Positions 1 through 7,800 of a DNA stretch of 64,000 nt are shown in pieces. Both the position numbers and the translations under genes were made by a program. This stretch comes from Kitasatospora indigofera (lineage in GTDB: Bacteria; Actinomycetota; Actinomycetes; Streptomycetales; Streptomycetaceae). Positions within the stretch are counted from its first letter, which is position 1. The number at the start of each line of letters is the position of its first letter. Below the pieces are notes generated by a model. It saw nothing but the letters and a program-made list of their open reading frames with translations. It was not told the DNA's origin and did no database searches. Location: contig NZ_BNBO01000031.1 in NCBI RefSeq assembly GCF_014655955.1, positions 39,256 through 103,255 of the forward strand. Reading direction: 5' to 3'.

Positions 1-24
1 GTCATGGCGTCGATTCTGCCCCAT

Positions 25-57
25 GGGCCCCCCGATCCACAGGGGTCGAGGGGGCCC
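25..57. terminator. Weak hairpin after the ABC-2 permease gene
   Basis: GGGCCCCC (25-32) pairs with GGGGGCCC (50-57) across a 17-nt loop. It lies just beyond the permease stop on the minus strand and may end the tetR-ABC operon. The stem is short and has no T-run, so the call is tentative. Confidence 0.35.
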
Positions 58-86
58 GGGCCGAGGTCACAGCGCCGGCCGCCGGT

Positions 87-824
87 TCACGCCGTCCGGC
101 GGCGCAGGGTGGCGGCCCCGAGGGCGAGGGCGAGCAGGGCCGAGCCCGCGATCACCGCGAGGTCCCGCAGCAGCGGGCCGCCCGTCCCGGCGGTGGTGGT
201 GATCCTGCTCATGGCGTCCACCGCGTAGGAGAGCGGCAGCACGTCGGAGAGCCCGCGCAGGCCGGAGGCCATGCTGTCGCGCGGCACGAACAGCCCGCAG
301 AGCAGCAGCTGCGGCAGGATCACGGCGGGCAGGAACTGCACCGCCTGGAACTCGGTGGCGGCGAAGGCGGACACCAGCAGGCCGAGGGCCATGCCGAGCA
401 GCCCGTCGCCCAGGGCGACGGCGAACAGCAGCCAGGTCGGCCCGGCGACGTCCAGCCCGAGCAGGCCGAGGGTGAGCGCGGAGGCCAGCGCGGCCTGGAC
501 GAGCGCGACGACACCGAACGCCAGGGCGTAGCCGAGCAGCAGGTCGAGCTTGCCGAGCGGCATGGTGAGCAGCCGCTCCAGGGTGCCGGTGGTCCGCTCG
601 CGGAGCATCGCCACCGAGGTGACCAGGAACATCACCAGCAGCGGGAAGATGCCGAGCAGTGCGGCGCCGACCCGGTCGAAGGCCTGCGGCTGGCCGTCGT
701 ACATGAAGCGCAGCAGGGTGAGCAGCAGGCAGGGCACGACCAGCAGCAGCGCGATGGTGCGCGGGTCGTGGCGCAGCTGGGCGAGCACCCGGCGGGCGGT
801 GGCGGTGGTACGGGCGAGGTTCAT
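87..824 (-). CDS. ABC-2 type exporter, permease subunit
   Basis: Membrane half of a two-gene ABC-2 exporter, 245 residues, with about six hydrophobic segments near residues 23-42, 50-73, 95-120, 130-155, 159-180 and 219-240. The motif RERTTGTLERLLTMP after segment 2 is typical of ABC-2 permeases such as drug or polyketide exporters. Its ATG overlaps the stop of the upstream ATPase gene by 4 bp, so the two are translationally coupled, and a TetR gene heads the operon. That layout is usual for self-resistance or toxic-compound efflux. The substrate cannot be read from the sequence. Confidence 0.88.
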   Translation of the reverse strand: MNLARTTATARRVLAQLRHDPRTIALLLVVPCLLLTLLRFMYDGQPQAFDRVGAALLGIFPLLVMFLVTSVAMLRERTTGTLERLLTMPLGKLDLLLGYALAFGVVALVQAALASALTLGLLGLDVAGPTWLLFAVALGDGLLGMALGLLVSAFAATEFQAVQFLPAVILPQLLLCGLFVPRDSMASGLRGLSDVLPLSYAVDAMSRITTTAGTGGPLLRDLAVIAGSALLALALGAATLRRRTA

Positions 825-1564
825 GCCACTGCTTCCGTTCTGCCCGCCACCAGGGTGAGGAAGGCGCTGTCGACGTCGGCGGCGCCGGTGCGGCGCAGCA
901 GTTCGGCGGGGGTGTCGTCGGCCAGCAGGCGGCCCTCGCGCATCAGCAGCAGGCGGTCGCAGCGCGAGGCCTCGTCCATGACGTGGCTGGAGACCAGCAG
1001 GGTGCTGCCGTGGTCGGCGAGGTCGCGGAAGAGCCGCCAGAGGTCCTGGCGGAGCACCGGGTCGAGGCCGACGGTGGGTTCGTCCAGGATCAGCAGCTCG
1101 GGCCGGCCGAGCAGCGCGGCGGCCAGCGAGACCCGGGCGCGCTGGCCGCCGGAGAGCCGGGCGGCCAGGTCGTGCTCGTGGCCGGCCAGGCCGACGGCGG
1201 CGACGACGCGTTCCGGGTCGCCCTTGGGGGCGCCGAGGACGGTGGCGAAGTAGCGGAGGTTCTCCAGGACGCTGAGGTCGCCGTAGACGGAGGGCGCCTG
1301 GGTGACGTAGCCGACCCGGTGGCGCAGGCCGGCGGTGCCGGCGGGCAGGCCGAGCACCTCCACCTGGCCGGAGGCGGTCCGCTGGACGCCGACGATCGCG
1401 CGCAACAGGGTGGTCTTGCCGCAGCCGCTGGGGCCGAGCAGGCCGGTGATCGAGCCCCGGGGGACTTCGAGGGCCAGGTCGTGCAGGACGCTCCGGCCGC
1501 CGCGCAGCACGTTGAGCGCCGTGACGCGGATCGCGGGAGGTTCGCCCGCGAGTGAATTCATCAT
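821..1564 (-). CDS. ABC transporter ATP-binding protein of the ABC-2 exporter
   Basis: Cytoplasmic ATPase of 247 residues. Walker A is GPSGCGKTT (about residues 44-52), the signature is LSGGQRARVSL, Walker B is LLILDEPTVGLDP, and the switch histidine is in LLVSSHVMDEA. It powers the permease encoded immediately downstream (4-bp overlap). The start is the first of two adjacent ATG codons; the Shine-Dalgarno sequence is poor, and a perfect inverted repeat covers the start. It lies 54 bp downstream of the tetR stop on the same strand, so tetR-ATPase-permease is probably one operon. Confidence 0.9.
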   Translation of the reverse strand: MMNSLAGEPPAIRVTALNVLRGGRSVLHDLALEVPRGSITGLLGPSGCGKTTLLRAIVGVQRTASGQVEVLGLPAGTAGLRHRVGYVTQAPSVYGDLSVLENLRYFATVLGAPKGDPERVVAAVGLAGHEHDLAARLSGGQRARVSLAAALLGRPELLILDEPTVGLDPVLRQDLWRLFRDLADHGSTLLVSSHVMDEASRCDRLLLMREGRLLADDTPAELLRRTGAADVDSAFLTLVAGRTEAVA

Positions 1565-1571
1565 GTGATGA
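1558..1571. promoter_or_regulatory. Inverted repeat over the ABC ATPase start, possible TetR operator
   Basis: TCATCA-TG-TGATGA, a perfect 6-2-6 inverted repeat that includes the ATPase start codon, in the 54-bp gap after tetR. TetR proteins bind such palindromes, so it could control the exporter genes. Assignment is inferred from position only. Confidence 0.35.
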
Positions 1572-1618
1572 GTTTCTCGCCGCAGACCCGTGGCGTCAAG
1601 CCGTCGGACGCGGCCGGC

Positions 1619-2230
1619 TCAGGCGCCGCCGAGATACCCCTGGAAGGTCGGCGCGAGCAGCGGCACCAGCTCCGCCCGGGTCGCCGAGGCCAGCGGCTCG
1701 ACCCCGATCACATAGCGGGCCATCGCCAGCCCGACGATCTGCGAGAACATCAACTCGGCCCGCAGCTCCGGCTGTTCGACCTGCAACTCGGCCGCGATCC
1801 GGGCCACCAGCTCCTCCTGGACGAACTCCCGCATCAGCCGCGCCACCTGCTCGGTGGTGGCCGCCGCCCGGACCAGCGCCATCAGCCGGTCCAGCACCCC
1901 GGGCTGCTCCCAGAGCGTCAGCACGAACTCCGCCACCCGCTCCCCCACCACCGCCCGGTCGCCCTCCAGCAACTGGGCCACCGCCGCCTTCGGCTGCACC
2001 GGGAACTCCAGCGCGGCCATGAACAGCCGGTCCTTGCTGCCGAAGTAGTGGTGCAGCAGGGCCGCGTCCACCCCGGCCGCCCGTCCGATCGCCCGCATGC
2101 TGGCCTTCTCGTAGCCCCGCGCCGCGAACTCCGCGCGGGCCGCCTCCAGCACCGTCCGGCGGGTGTCGGCACCGCCGGGGCGCCGGCCGGTCTTCTTGCG
2201 GGGGGCGGGGGGCTGCTCTGCGGTCGTCAC
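1619..2230 (-). CDS. TetR family transcriptional regulator
   Basis: 203-residue repressor. The N-terminal helix-turn-helix spans about residues 20-65, with ARAEFAARGYEKASMRAIGRAAGVDAALLHHYFGSK split by the usual turn and the LLHHYFGSK recognition region. The C-terminal half (AALEFP...VARLMREFVQEEL) is the ligand and dimer domain. I choose GTG 2230 because an upstream extension is low-complexity, the HTH then begins at the usual distance, and a -10-like GACAAT lies six bases upstream, suggesting a leaderless mRNA. It probably represses the two exporter genes downstream and itself. Confidence 0.88.
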   Translation of the reverse strand: MTTAEQPPAPRKKTGRRPGGADTRRTVLEAARAEFAARGYEKASMRAIGRAAGVDAALLHHYFGSKDRLFMAALEFPVQPKAAVAQLLEGDRAVVGERVAEFVLTLWEQPGVLDRLMALVRAAATTEQVARLMREFVQEELVARIAAELQVEQPELRAELMFSQIVGLAMARYVIGVEPLASATRAELVPLLAPTFQGYLGGA

Positions 2231-2262
2231 CGGACCATTGTCCGCACCGGGCGCCCCGGCCA

Positions 2263-2276
2263 CTCGTTCGAGCGAG
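2263..2276. promoter_or_regulatory. Near-palindrome upstream of tetR
   Basis: CTCGTTCGAGCGAG is symmetric except at one base pair either side of the centre. It lies about 33 bp upstream of the tetR start, in the -35 region of the presumed promoter, a reasonable place for autoregulation. It does not resemble the repeat at 1558-1571, so at most one of the two need be the TetR site. Confidence 0.3.
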
Positions 2277-2292
2277 CAGGATCGTTGCTTCT

Positions 2293-2520
2293 CCGCAGAT
2301 CGGCTTCTGCACCGCCGTGGCCGACGACAAGGTCCGTGACCCGGAACGCGACGACGCCACGCTCGGCATCCTGATCGCCGCCGCTGGGACGAGGACGTCG
2401 TCCAGCACTCGCCGCGCGGGACGAACCAGCCGCCGGCCGTGACCACGTACCAGACGCTGCCCGCCGAGCTGCGCCCGCTGCTGCCGAGCCCGGAGGACCC
2501 GGCCAGGGTGACGCACGAGG
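2293..2520 (+). pseudogene. Remnant of a DUF1016/YhcG-type PDDEXK nuclease, C-terminal part, frameshifted
   Basis: One frame reads QIGFCTAVADDKVRD then DDATLGILIA; the reading then jumps frame near 2385-2395 and continues RDEDVVQ, then AVTTYQTLPAELRPLLPSPED. This matches the layout of the YhcG (DUF1016) C-terminal nuclease domain: GQLGFY, then PTIGILL, then a Y-x-LP and LP-x-xEEL region. The N-terminal half and any start codon are missing and a single-base deletion splits the rest, so it is a decayed fragment. The second frame stays open into deoC, which could mislead start calling there. Assignment rests on motif memory. Confidence 0.6.
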
Positions 2521-2659
2521 TGCCGGAGACGCACGGGGGCGCGGAGGCGCGGGAGGCGTGGTCGCGAGCCGGTCCGGCGTCCGGGCCGGGGCGCCGGACC
2601 GGCCGAGGTCTCGGTCCCGTATCGAAGGCCGGCAGAAAGGGGCTCGCCCTAGCGGACGA

Positions 2660-2678
2660 CTACGCGCGTAGATATGCT
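2660..2678 (+). promoter_or_regulatory. deoC promoter with nucleoside-regulon operator
   Basis: CTACGCGCGTAG (2660-2671) is a perfect 12-bp palindrome followed by a -10 box TATGCT (2673-2678) and then exactly six bases to GTG 2685. The operator therefore sits in the spacer where a bound repressor would block RNA polymerase. The same palindrome occurs at 18170-18181, with one-base variants at 23236-23247 and 29215-29226, each time before a nucleoside-salvage gene. Confidence 0.72.
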
Positions 2679-2684
2679 GGTCTG

Positions 2685-3677
2685 GTGACTATGTCCACTG
2701 TTGCAGCCCAAGCCTCCAGCGCTGCGGGCGGCGGCCTGAGTGACGTCGCGTCCTCCGAGGCCTCGCTCCGCCGTTTCCTGCACGGTCTGCCAGGAGTCGA
2801 CGCCGTCGGCCTGGAAGCCCGCGCCGCCACCCTCGGCACCCGCTCGATCAAGACCACGGCGAAGGCGTACGCCATCGACCTGGCGATCTCGATGATCGAC
2901 CTGACCACGCTGGAAGGCGCGGACACGGTCGGCAAGGTGCGCGCCCTGTGCACCAAGGGCAGGAACCCCGACCCGACCGACCCGACCACCCCCCGCGTCG
3001 CCGCGATCTGCGTCTACCCCGACATGGTCGCCACCGCGAAGGCGGCCCTGAACGGCACCGGCATCCAGGTCGCCTCGGTCGCCACCGCCTTCCCCGCCGG
3101 GCGCGCCTCGCTCCCGGTGAAGCTGGCCGACACCGCCGACGCGGTGGCCGCCGGCGCCGACGAGATCGACATGGTGATCGACCGGGGGGCCTTCCTCTCC
3201 GGCCACTACCTGTCCGTCTTCGAGGAGATCACCGCCGTCAAGGAGGCGTGCAAGCGCCCCGACGGCACCGCGGCCCACCTCAAGGTGATCTTCGAGACCG
3301 GCGAGCTGCAGACGTACGACAACGTGCGCCGCGCCTCCTGGCTGGCCATGCTGGCCGGCGCCGACTTCATCAAGACCTCCACCGGCAAGGTCGCGGTCAA
3401 CGCGACGCCCCCGGTGACGCTGCTGATGCTCGAAGCCGTCCGCGACTTCAAGGAGCAGACTGGGGTCCAGGTCGGTGTGAAGCCCGCCGGTGGCATCAAG
3501 ACCACCAAGGACGCCATGAAGTACCTGGTCATGGTCAACGAGACCCTCGGCGACGACTGGCTGAGCCCGCACTGGTTCCGCTTCGGCGCCTCCAGCCTGC
3601 TCAACGACCTGCTCATGCAGCGGCAGAAGCTGACCACCGGCCGGTACTCCGGTCCCGACTACGTGACGGTGGACTGA
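2685..3677 (+). CDS. deoC: Deoxyribose-phosphate aldolase
   Basis: Class I aldolase that splits 2-deoxyribose-5-phosphate into glyceraldehyde-3-phosphate and acetaldehyde, the last step of deoxynucleoside catabolism. The Schiff-base lysine is in GADFIKTSTGK (codon 3372-3374), and DEIDMVIDRG and KPAGGIKT are family signatures. At about 330 residues it is longer than the roughly 220-260-residue short form, as is common in actinobacteria. GTG 2685 is chosen because a -10 box lies six bases upstream; ATG 2691 is the alternative. The open frame to 2439 is the nuclease remnant, not deoC. It heads an operon with two aldehyde dehydrogenase-family genes. Confidence 0.93.
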   Translation: MTMSTVAAQASSAAGGGLSDVASSEASLRRFLHGLPGVDAVGLEARAATLGTRSIKTTAKAYAIDLAISMIDLTTLEGADTVGKVRALCTKGRNPDPTDPTTPRVAAICVYPDMVATAKAALNGTGIQVASVATAFPAGRASLPVKLADTADAVAAGADEIDMVIDRGAFLSGHYLSVFEEITAVKEACKRPDGTAAHLKVIFETGELQTYDNVRRASWLAMLAGADFIKTSTGKVAVNATPPVTLLMLEAVRDFKEQTGVQVGVKPAGGIKTTKDAMKYLVMVNETLGDDWLSPHWFRFGASSLLNDLLMQRQKLTTGRYSGPDYVTVD

Positions 3678-3682
3678 GAACC

Positions 3683-5161
3683 ATGGCCAAGAACACCAAG
3701 AAGGCGGAAGAGCCCGTGCGCAAGAACGGCCTCTTCGAGTACGCGCCCGCGCCCGAGTCCCCCGCGGCCGCCGGCGACATCGCCACCTCGTACGGTCACT
3801 TCATCGGCGGCGAGTTCGTCGACAGCAGTGGCAGCGAGGCCCTGAAGACCGTCAACCCGGCCACCGAGCAGGTGCTCGCCGAGTTCGCGCAGGGCACCGA
3901 GGAGGACGTCGACCGCGCCGTCGCCGCCGCCCGCAAGGCCTTCACCGACTGGTCGGCGCTGCCGGGCAGCGAGCGCGCCAAGTACCTGTTCCGGATCGCC
4001 CGGATCATCCAGGAGCGCTCGCGCGAGCTGGCGGTGCTGGAGTCGATCGACAACGGCAAGCCGATCCGCGAGACCCGCGACGTCGACCTGCCGCTGGTCG
4101 CCGCGCACTTCTTCTACTACGCGGGCTGGGCCGACAAGCTCGACTTCGCCGGGTACGGCTCCAACCCGCGTCCGCTGGGCGTGGCCGGCCAGGTCATCCC
4201 GTGGAACTTCCCGCTGCTGATGCTGGCCTGGAAGATCGCCCCGGCGCTCGCCACCGGCAACACCGTGGTGCTGAAGCCCGCCGAGACCACCCCGCTGACC
4301 GCACTGCGCTTCGCCGAGATCTGCCGCCAGGCCGGTCTGCCGAAGGGCGTCGTCAACATCGTCACCGGTGACGGCCGCACCGGCGCCGCGCTGACCTCCC
4401 ACCCGGACGTCAACAAGGTCGCCTTCACCGGCTCCACCCCGGTCGGCCGGGCGATCGCCAAGCAGCTGGCCGGCACCCGCAAGAAGCTGTCGCTGGAGCT
4501 GGGCGGCAAGGCCGCCAACATCGTCTTCGACGACGCGCCGATCGACCAGGCCGTCGAGGGCATCGTCAACGGCATCTTCTTCAACCAGGGCCACGTCTGC
4601 TGCGCGGGCTCGCGCCTGCTGGTCCAGGAGTCCGTCCAGGACGAGGTGCTGGACGCGCTGAAGCGCCGGATGGACAGCCTGCGGGTCGGCGACCCGCTGG
4701 ACAAGAACACCGACATCGGCGCGATCAACTCGGCCGCGCAGCTGGCCCGGATCACCGAGCTGACCGCCGCCGGCGAGGCCGAGGGCGCCGAGCGCTGGTC
4801 GCCCGCCTGCGAACTGCCCGGCGCCGGCTTCTGGTTCAGGCCGACGCTGTTCACCGGCGTCAGCCAGGCCCACCGGATCGCCCGCGAGGAGATCTTCGGC
4901 CCGGTGCTGTCCGTGCTGACCTTCCGCACCCCGACCGAGGCGGTCGAGAAGGCCAACAACACCCCGTACGGCCTCTCGGCCGGCGTCTGGACCGAGAAGG
5001 GCTCGCGCATCCTCTGGATGGCGAACCAGCTCAAGGCCGGCGTGGTGTGGGCCAACACCTTCAACAAGTTCGACCCGACCTCGCCGTTCGGCGGTTACAA
5101 GGAGTCGGGCTACGGCCGCGAGGGCGGTCGCCACGGCCTGGAGGCGTACCTCGATGTCTGA
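3683..5161 (+). CDS. Aldehyde dehydrogenase family protein, catalytically complete
   Basis: NAD(P)-dependent aldehyde dehydrogenase of 492 residues. The catalytic cysteine lies in FFNQGHVCCAGSR (about C306), the general-base glutamate in LELGGK, and the cofactor loop in IPWNFPLLMLAWK and FTGSTPVG; all key residues are present. The start ATG lies 5 bp after the deoC stop, so the genes form one operon. An inferred role is oxidation of the acetaldehyde released by DeoC, although substrate specificity cannot be read from sequence. A 40-residue N-terminal lead (MAKNTKKAEEPVRKNG) precedes the fold. It overlaps the next gene by 8 bp. Confidence 0.9.
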   Translation: MAKNTKKAEEPVRKNGLFEYAPAPESPAAAGDIATSYGHFIGGEFVDSSGSEALKTVNPATEQVLAEFAQGTEEDVDRAVAAARKAFTDWSALPGSERAKYLFRIARIIQERSRELAVLESIDNGKPIRETRDVDLPLVAAHFFYYAGWADKLDFAGYGSNPRPLGVAGQVIPWNFPLLMLAWKIAPALATGNTVVLKPAETTPLTALRFAEICRQAGLPKGVVNIVTGDGRTGAALTSHPDVNKVAFTGSTPVGRAIAKQLAGTRKKLSLELGGKAANIVFDDAPIDQAVEGIVNGIFFNQGHVCCAGSRLLVQESVQDEVLDALKRRMDSLRVGDPLDKNTDIGAINSAAQLARITELTAAGEAEGAERWSPACELPGAGFWFRPTLFTGVSQAHRIAREEIFGPVLSVLTFRTPTEAVEKANNTPYGLSAGVWTEKGSRILWMANQLKAGVVWANTFNKFDPTSPFGGYKESGYGREGGRHGLEAYLDV

Positions 5162-6056
5162 GACCAGCACGCGACTTGACGTCCTCAAGACCTACAAGCT
5201 GTACGTCGGCGGGAAGTTCCCGCGCTCCGAGAGCGGGCGGGTGTACGAGGTGACCGACAGCAAGGGCCAGTGGCTGGCCAACGCCCCGCTCGGCACCCGC
5301 AAGGACACCCGCGACGCCGTGCTCGCCGCCCGTGCGGCGGTCAAGGGCTGGTCGGGCACCACCGCGTACAACCGCGGCCAGGTGCTCTACCGGGTCGCCG
5401 AGATGCTGCAGGGCCGGCGCGAGCAGTTCGCGGCCGAGGTGGCGGTCTCCGAGAACATCGGCGCCAAGAAGGCCGCCGCCCTGGTGGACGCCGCCATCGA
5501 CCGCTGGGTCTGGTACGCGGGCTGGACCGACAAGGTCGCCCAGATCGCGGGCAACGGCAACCCCGTCGCCGGGCCGTTCTTCAACCTGTCGGTGCCGGAG
5601 CCGACCGGCGTGGTCGGGATCGTCGCGCCGCAGGCCGGGTACGGGCACTCGTTCCTCGGCCTGGTCTCGGTGATCGCGCCCGCCGTCGCCACCGGCAACA
5701 CCGTGGTGGTGGCGGCCGCCGCCGACGCCCCGCTGCCGGCCCTCTCGCTGGGCGAGGTGCTGGCCACCTCCGACCTGCCGGGCGGCGTGGTCAACATCAT
5801 CTCGGGCCGGACGGCGGACATCGCGCCGACGCTGGCCTCGCACCAGGACGTCAACGCGGTCGACCTCACCGGCGCGATCGCGGCCGACGGGCCCGGCGCG
5901 GCGGCGGAGCTGGAGGCGTCCGCCGCGGATACCCTGAAGCGGGTGGTTCGACCCGAGGTGGACCCGTTCGCCCAGGACTGGACCGTTGCGCCCGGAACCG
6001 ACCGGCTACTCTCCTTCCTGGAGACCAAGACGGTCTGGCACCCGATCGGGATCTGA
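5154..6056 (+). CDS. Aldehyde dehydrogenase-like protein lacking the catalytic domain
   Basis: A 300-residue protein starting 8 bp inside the preceding aldehyde dehydrogenase gene. Residues 1-240 follow the N-terminal ALDH fold (YVGGKFPRSESGR, YNRGQVLYRVAEML, ENIGAKKA, PTGVVGIVAPQAG, ATGNTVVV, LPGGVVNIISG). The parts with the catalytic Glu and Cys are absent, and it ends in a distinct tail, FLETKTVWHPIG. The clean reading frame and translational coupling argue for a real non-catalytic partner rather than a decayed gene. It could be a regulatory or structural subunit of the full-length enzyme upstream; that is inference. Confidence 0.82.
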   Translation: MSETSTRLDVLKTYKLYVGGKFPRSESGRVYEVTDSKGQWLANAPLGTRKDTRDAVLAARAAVKGWSGTTAYNRGQVLYRVAEMLQGRREQFAAEVAVSENIGAKKAAALVDAAIDRWVWYAGWTDKVAQIAGNGNPVAGPFFNLSVPEPTGVVGIVAPQAGYGHSFLGLVSVIAPAVATGNTVVVAAAADAPLPALSLGEVLATSDLPGGVVNIISGRTADIAPTLASHQDVNAVDLTGAIAADGPGAAAELEASAADTLKRVVRPEVDPFAQDWTVAPGTDRLLSFLETKTVWHPIGI

Positions 6057-6142
6057 CCGGCCCCGGGGCCGCAGGGCTCCGGTACAACTCCACAGACTGG
6101 CCGTCCCCAGTGCCCTACCCCCCCAGGGCCCGGACGTGCCAT

Positions 6143-6180
6143 GACGGACCCGCGCCCACCCCCCCTGGCGCGGGTCCGTC
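6143..6180. terminator. Terminator of the deoC-ALDH operon
   Basis: A 14-bp perfect stem (GACGGACCCGCGCC / GGCGCGGGTCCGTC) with a 10-nt C-rich loop, 86 bp after the last stop. There is no T-run, as is normal in streptomycetes. The rest of 6057-6410 holds only a short tandem repeat. Confidence 0.7.
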
Positions 6181-6270
6181 GACTTTCCGGGGCGGGCCGC
6201 GCCGGCCGGGCGCCGCCCCCGTACGTACCGCCGCCGCTCCCCGGCCCGGCCGGCCGCCGGGCCCGCTCCA

Positions 6271-6310
6271 GACCGGCCACCGACCGGCCACCGACCGGCC
6301 ACCGACCGGC
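6271..6310. repeat. 11-bp tandem repeat
   Basis: Three exact copies of GACCGGCCACC (6271-6303) and a partial fourth, in the non-coding gap between the ALDH operon terminator and the next gene. No function is apparent. Confidence 0.7.
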
Positions 6311-6410
6311 TCCCGCCGTCGACTTTCGTCGCGGCGGACCGAGCCGATCGGCGCTCCCCCGCCGGCGCCCCGGCGCCCAGACTGGGGTCACCGACCGGGA
6401 GGGGAGCACC

Positions 6411-6821
6411 ATGGGGGAAGTCATCGGCGAGCTGCTGGCACTGCTGACGGACGGCTTCGTCCGCAGCCTGCACGTGGTCCGCACCCGGCGCCGGCTCGCC
6501 GCCGGCCGGCCGGTCCGGGTGCCGTGCTCGGCCCGCCCCGACCGGTCCCGGTGGCTGGCCGAGTACGCGTCCGGACGGCTCTGGCTCACCCCGGGCGCGA
6601 CCCACGCCGTCTTCCGCGCCCGCGGCCTCGGCCACCTCGACCTGCCGGTCGGCGGCACCTTCCACGACCCGGAGCCGGACTCCTGGCAGAGCCAGGACTG
6701 GGCCGCCAAGACCTACCGGCCGCCCGGCGGCGGCACCCCGGTGCACCTCCAGGTGGACAGCCGCTACCTGCCCCTGCTGGAGGCGGCCCTCACCGGGCCG
6801 GACCCCCTGCGCAAGGCCTGA
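6411..6821 (+). CDS. Hypothetical protein, 136 aa
   Basis: A small soluble protein. The start is ATG 6411, preceded by a strong Shine-Dalgarno (GGGAGGGGAG). Residues 1-25 form a hydrophobic/amphipathic helix (MGEVIGELLALLTDGFVRSL); the body has RRRLAAGRPVRVPCSARPD and a W-rich, basic middle (RLWLTPGATH). The R-rich helix followed by G-x-x-V-x-C-x-x-R is loosely reminiscent of DUF2550 proteins, but without their membrane anchor, so I leave it unassigned. It is monocistronic, flanked by hairpins on both sides. Confidence 0.65.
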   Translation: MGEVIGELLALLTDGFVRSLHVVRTRRRLAAGRPVRVPCSARPDRSRWLAEYASGRLWLTPGATHAVFRARGLGHLDLPVGGTFHDPEPDSWQSQDWAAKTYRPPGGGTPVHLQVDSRYLPLLEAALTGPDPLRKA

Positions 6822-6825
6822 GCGA

Positions 6826-6872
6826 CGGCCGCCCGCCGACGCGGGACGACCTTCGGACCCGTCGGGCGGCCG
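6826..6872. terminator. Hairpin after the 136-aa hypothetical gene
   Basis: CGGCCGCCCG (6826-6835) pairs with CGGGCGGCCG (6863-6872), with further pairing possible inside the 27-nt loop. It starts 5 bp after the stop codon, consistent with a factor-independent terminator. Confidence 0.5.
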
Positions 6873-7101
6873 CTGCACCGCGACGCCGTCCACCTGCCCG
6901 CCCGGGTCCGACGTCTCCGGCCCCCCGGGGGCCGGGGTTGCCCGTCGGTCACCGGGGCCTCGGGGGCGGAGGTGCCCGGCCGGTGCGCACCGCCCCTCGG
7001 TCCGGCGGCGGCCGCCGGGGAGGGGAGCAGGACGGCCGGCGGCCGAAAGTCCGCTCCGCACCGTTTCGGCATCACCGTCCGATGCGTCAGACTGGTGTCT
7101 C

Positions 7102-7746
7102 GTGAGTGACTCCCCGCTGAACCCCGTGCCGACAGCCCGCGCCCTGGTCGTCCTGCTGTCCGGACCGTCCGGATCGGGGAAGTCCTCGCTGGCCGAGCGC
7201 AGCGGCGTCCCCGTGCTCCAGCTCGACGACTTCTACAAGGACGGGGACGACCCCACCCTCCCGCTGCTGGACGACGGCGCCGTCGACTGGGACTCCCCCC
7301 TCTCCTGGCACCGCGACCAGGCCGTCGCCGCGATCCGCGCCCTCCACGGGACCGGCCGCGCCGACGTCCCGGTCTACTCGATCCCCGACAACGGCCGGGT
7401 CGGCACCCGCACGCTGGACCTCGCCGGGTCGCCCGCGTTCATCGCCGAGGGCATCTTCGCCGCCGAGATCGTCGGACAGTGCGCGGCCGAGGGCCTGCTC
7501 GGGGACGCGCTCTGCCTGCGCAACCGCCCGCTGACCACCGCCTGGCGGCGGCTGCGGCGGGACGTCCGCGAGGGCCGCAAGTCGCTGCCCGTCCTGCTGC
7601 GCCGCGGCTGGCGGCTGATGCGCGCGGAGCGCGGCATCGTCGCCCGCCAGGTCGAGCTCGGCGCCTACGCCTGCGCCGGCCCGGAGGCCGGGCGCCGGGT
7701 CCGGTCGGTGGCGATGCGGCCGGCGGACGTCCCGGTCGGCGCCTGA
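7102..7746 (+). CDS. Uridine kinase-like P-loop phosphotransferase
   Basis: 214-residue cytoplasmic NTPase. The P-loop is GPSGSGKSS (about residues 21-29), followed by the substrate-site motif LQLDDFYKDGDDPTLP and DWDSPLSW, as in uridine and phosphoribulokinase-family kinases. A late EGIFAAEIV segment and an arginine-rich lid (RRLRRDVREGRKS) complete the fold. It may phosphorylate a nucleoside, which would fit the salvage genes nearby, but it has no regulon palindrome upstream. The GTG start has no Shine-Dalgarno, so the mRNA may be leaderless. Confidence 0.8.
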   Translation: MSDSPLNPVPTARALVVLLSGPSGSGKSSLAERSGVPVLQLDDFYKDGDDPTLPLLDDGAVDWDSPLSWHRDQAVAAIRALHGTGRADVPVYSIPDNGRVGTRTLDLAGSPAFIAEGIFAAEIVGQCAAEGLLGDALCLRNRPLTTAWRRLRRDVREGRKSLPVLLRRGWRLMRAERGIVARQVELGAYACAGPEAGRRVRSVAMRPADVPVGA

Positions 7747-7780
7747 GGCCCCGGCGCCGGGCCCGGTCCGGCGCCGGGCC
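7747..7780. terminator. Convergent terminator between the kinase gene and lysA
   Basis: GGCCCCGGCGCCGG (7747-7760) pairs with CCGGCGCCGGGCC (7768-7780), one C bulged, 7-nt loop. It lies between two converging stops and can serve both. Confidence 0.6.
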
Positions 7781-7800
7781 GCCCGGGTCGGGTCGCGCGC

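Noticed and set aside
2439..2684. N-terminal extension of deoC to 2439
   Set aside because: The extension is the frameshifted nuclease remnant plus non-coding promoter sequence; the -10 box and operator lie inside it.
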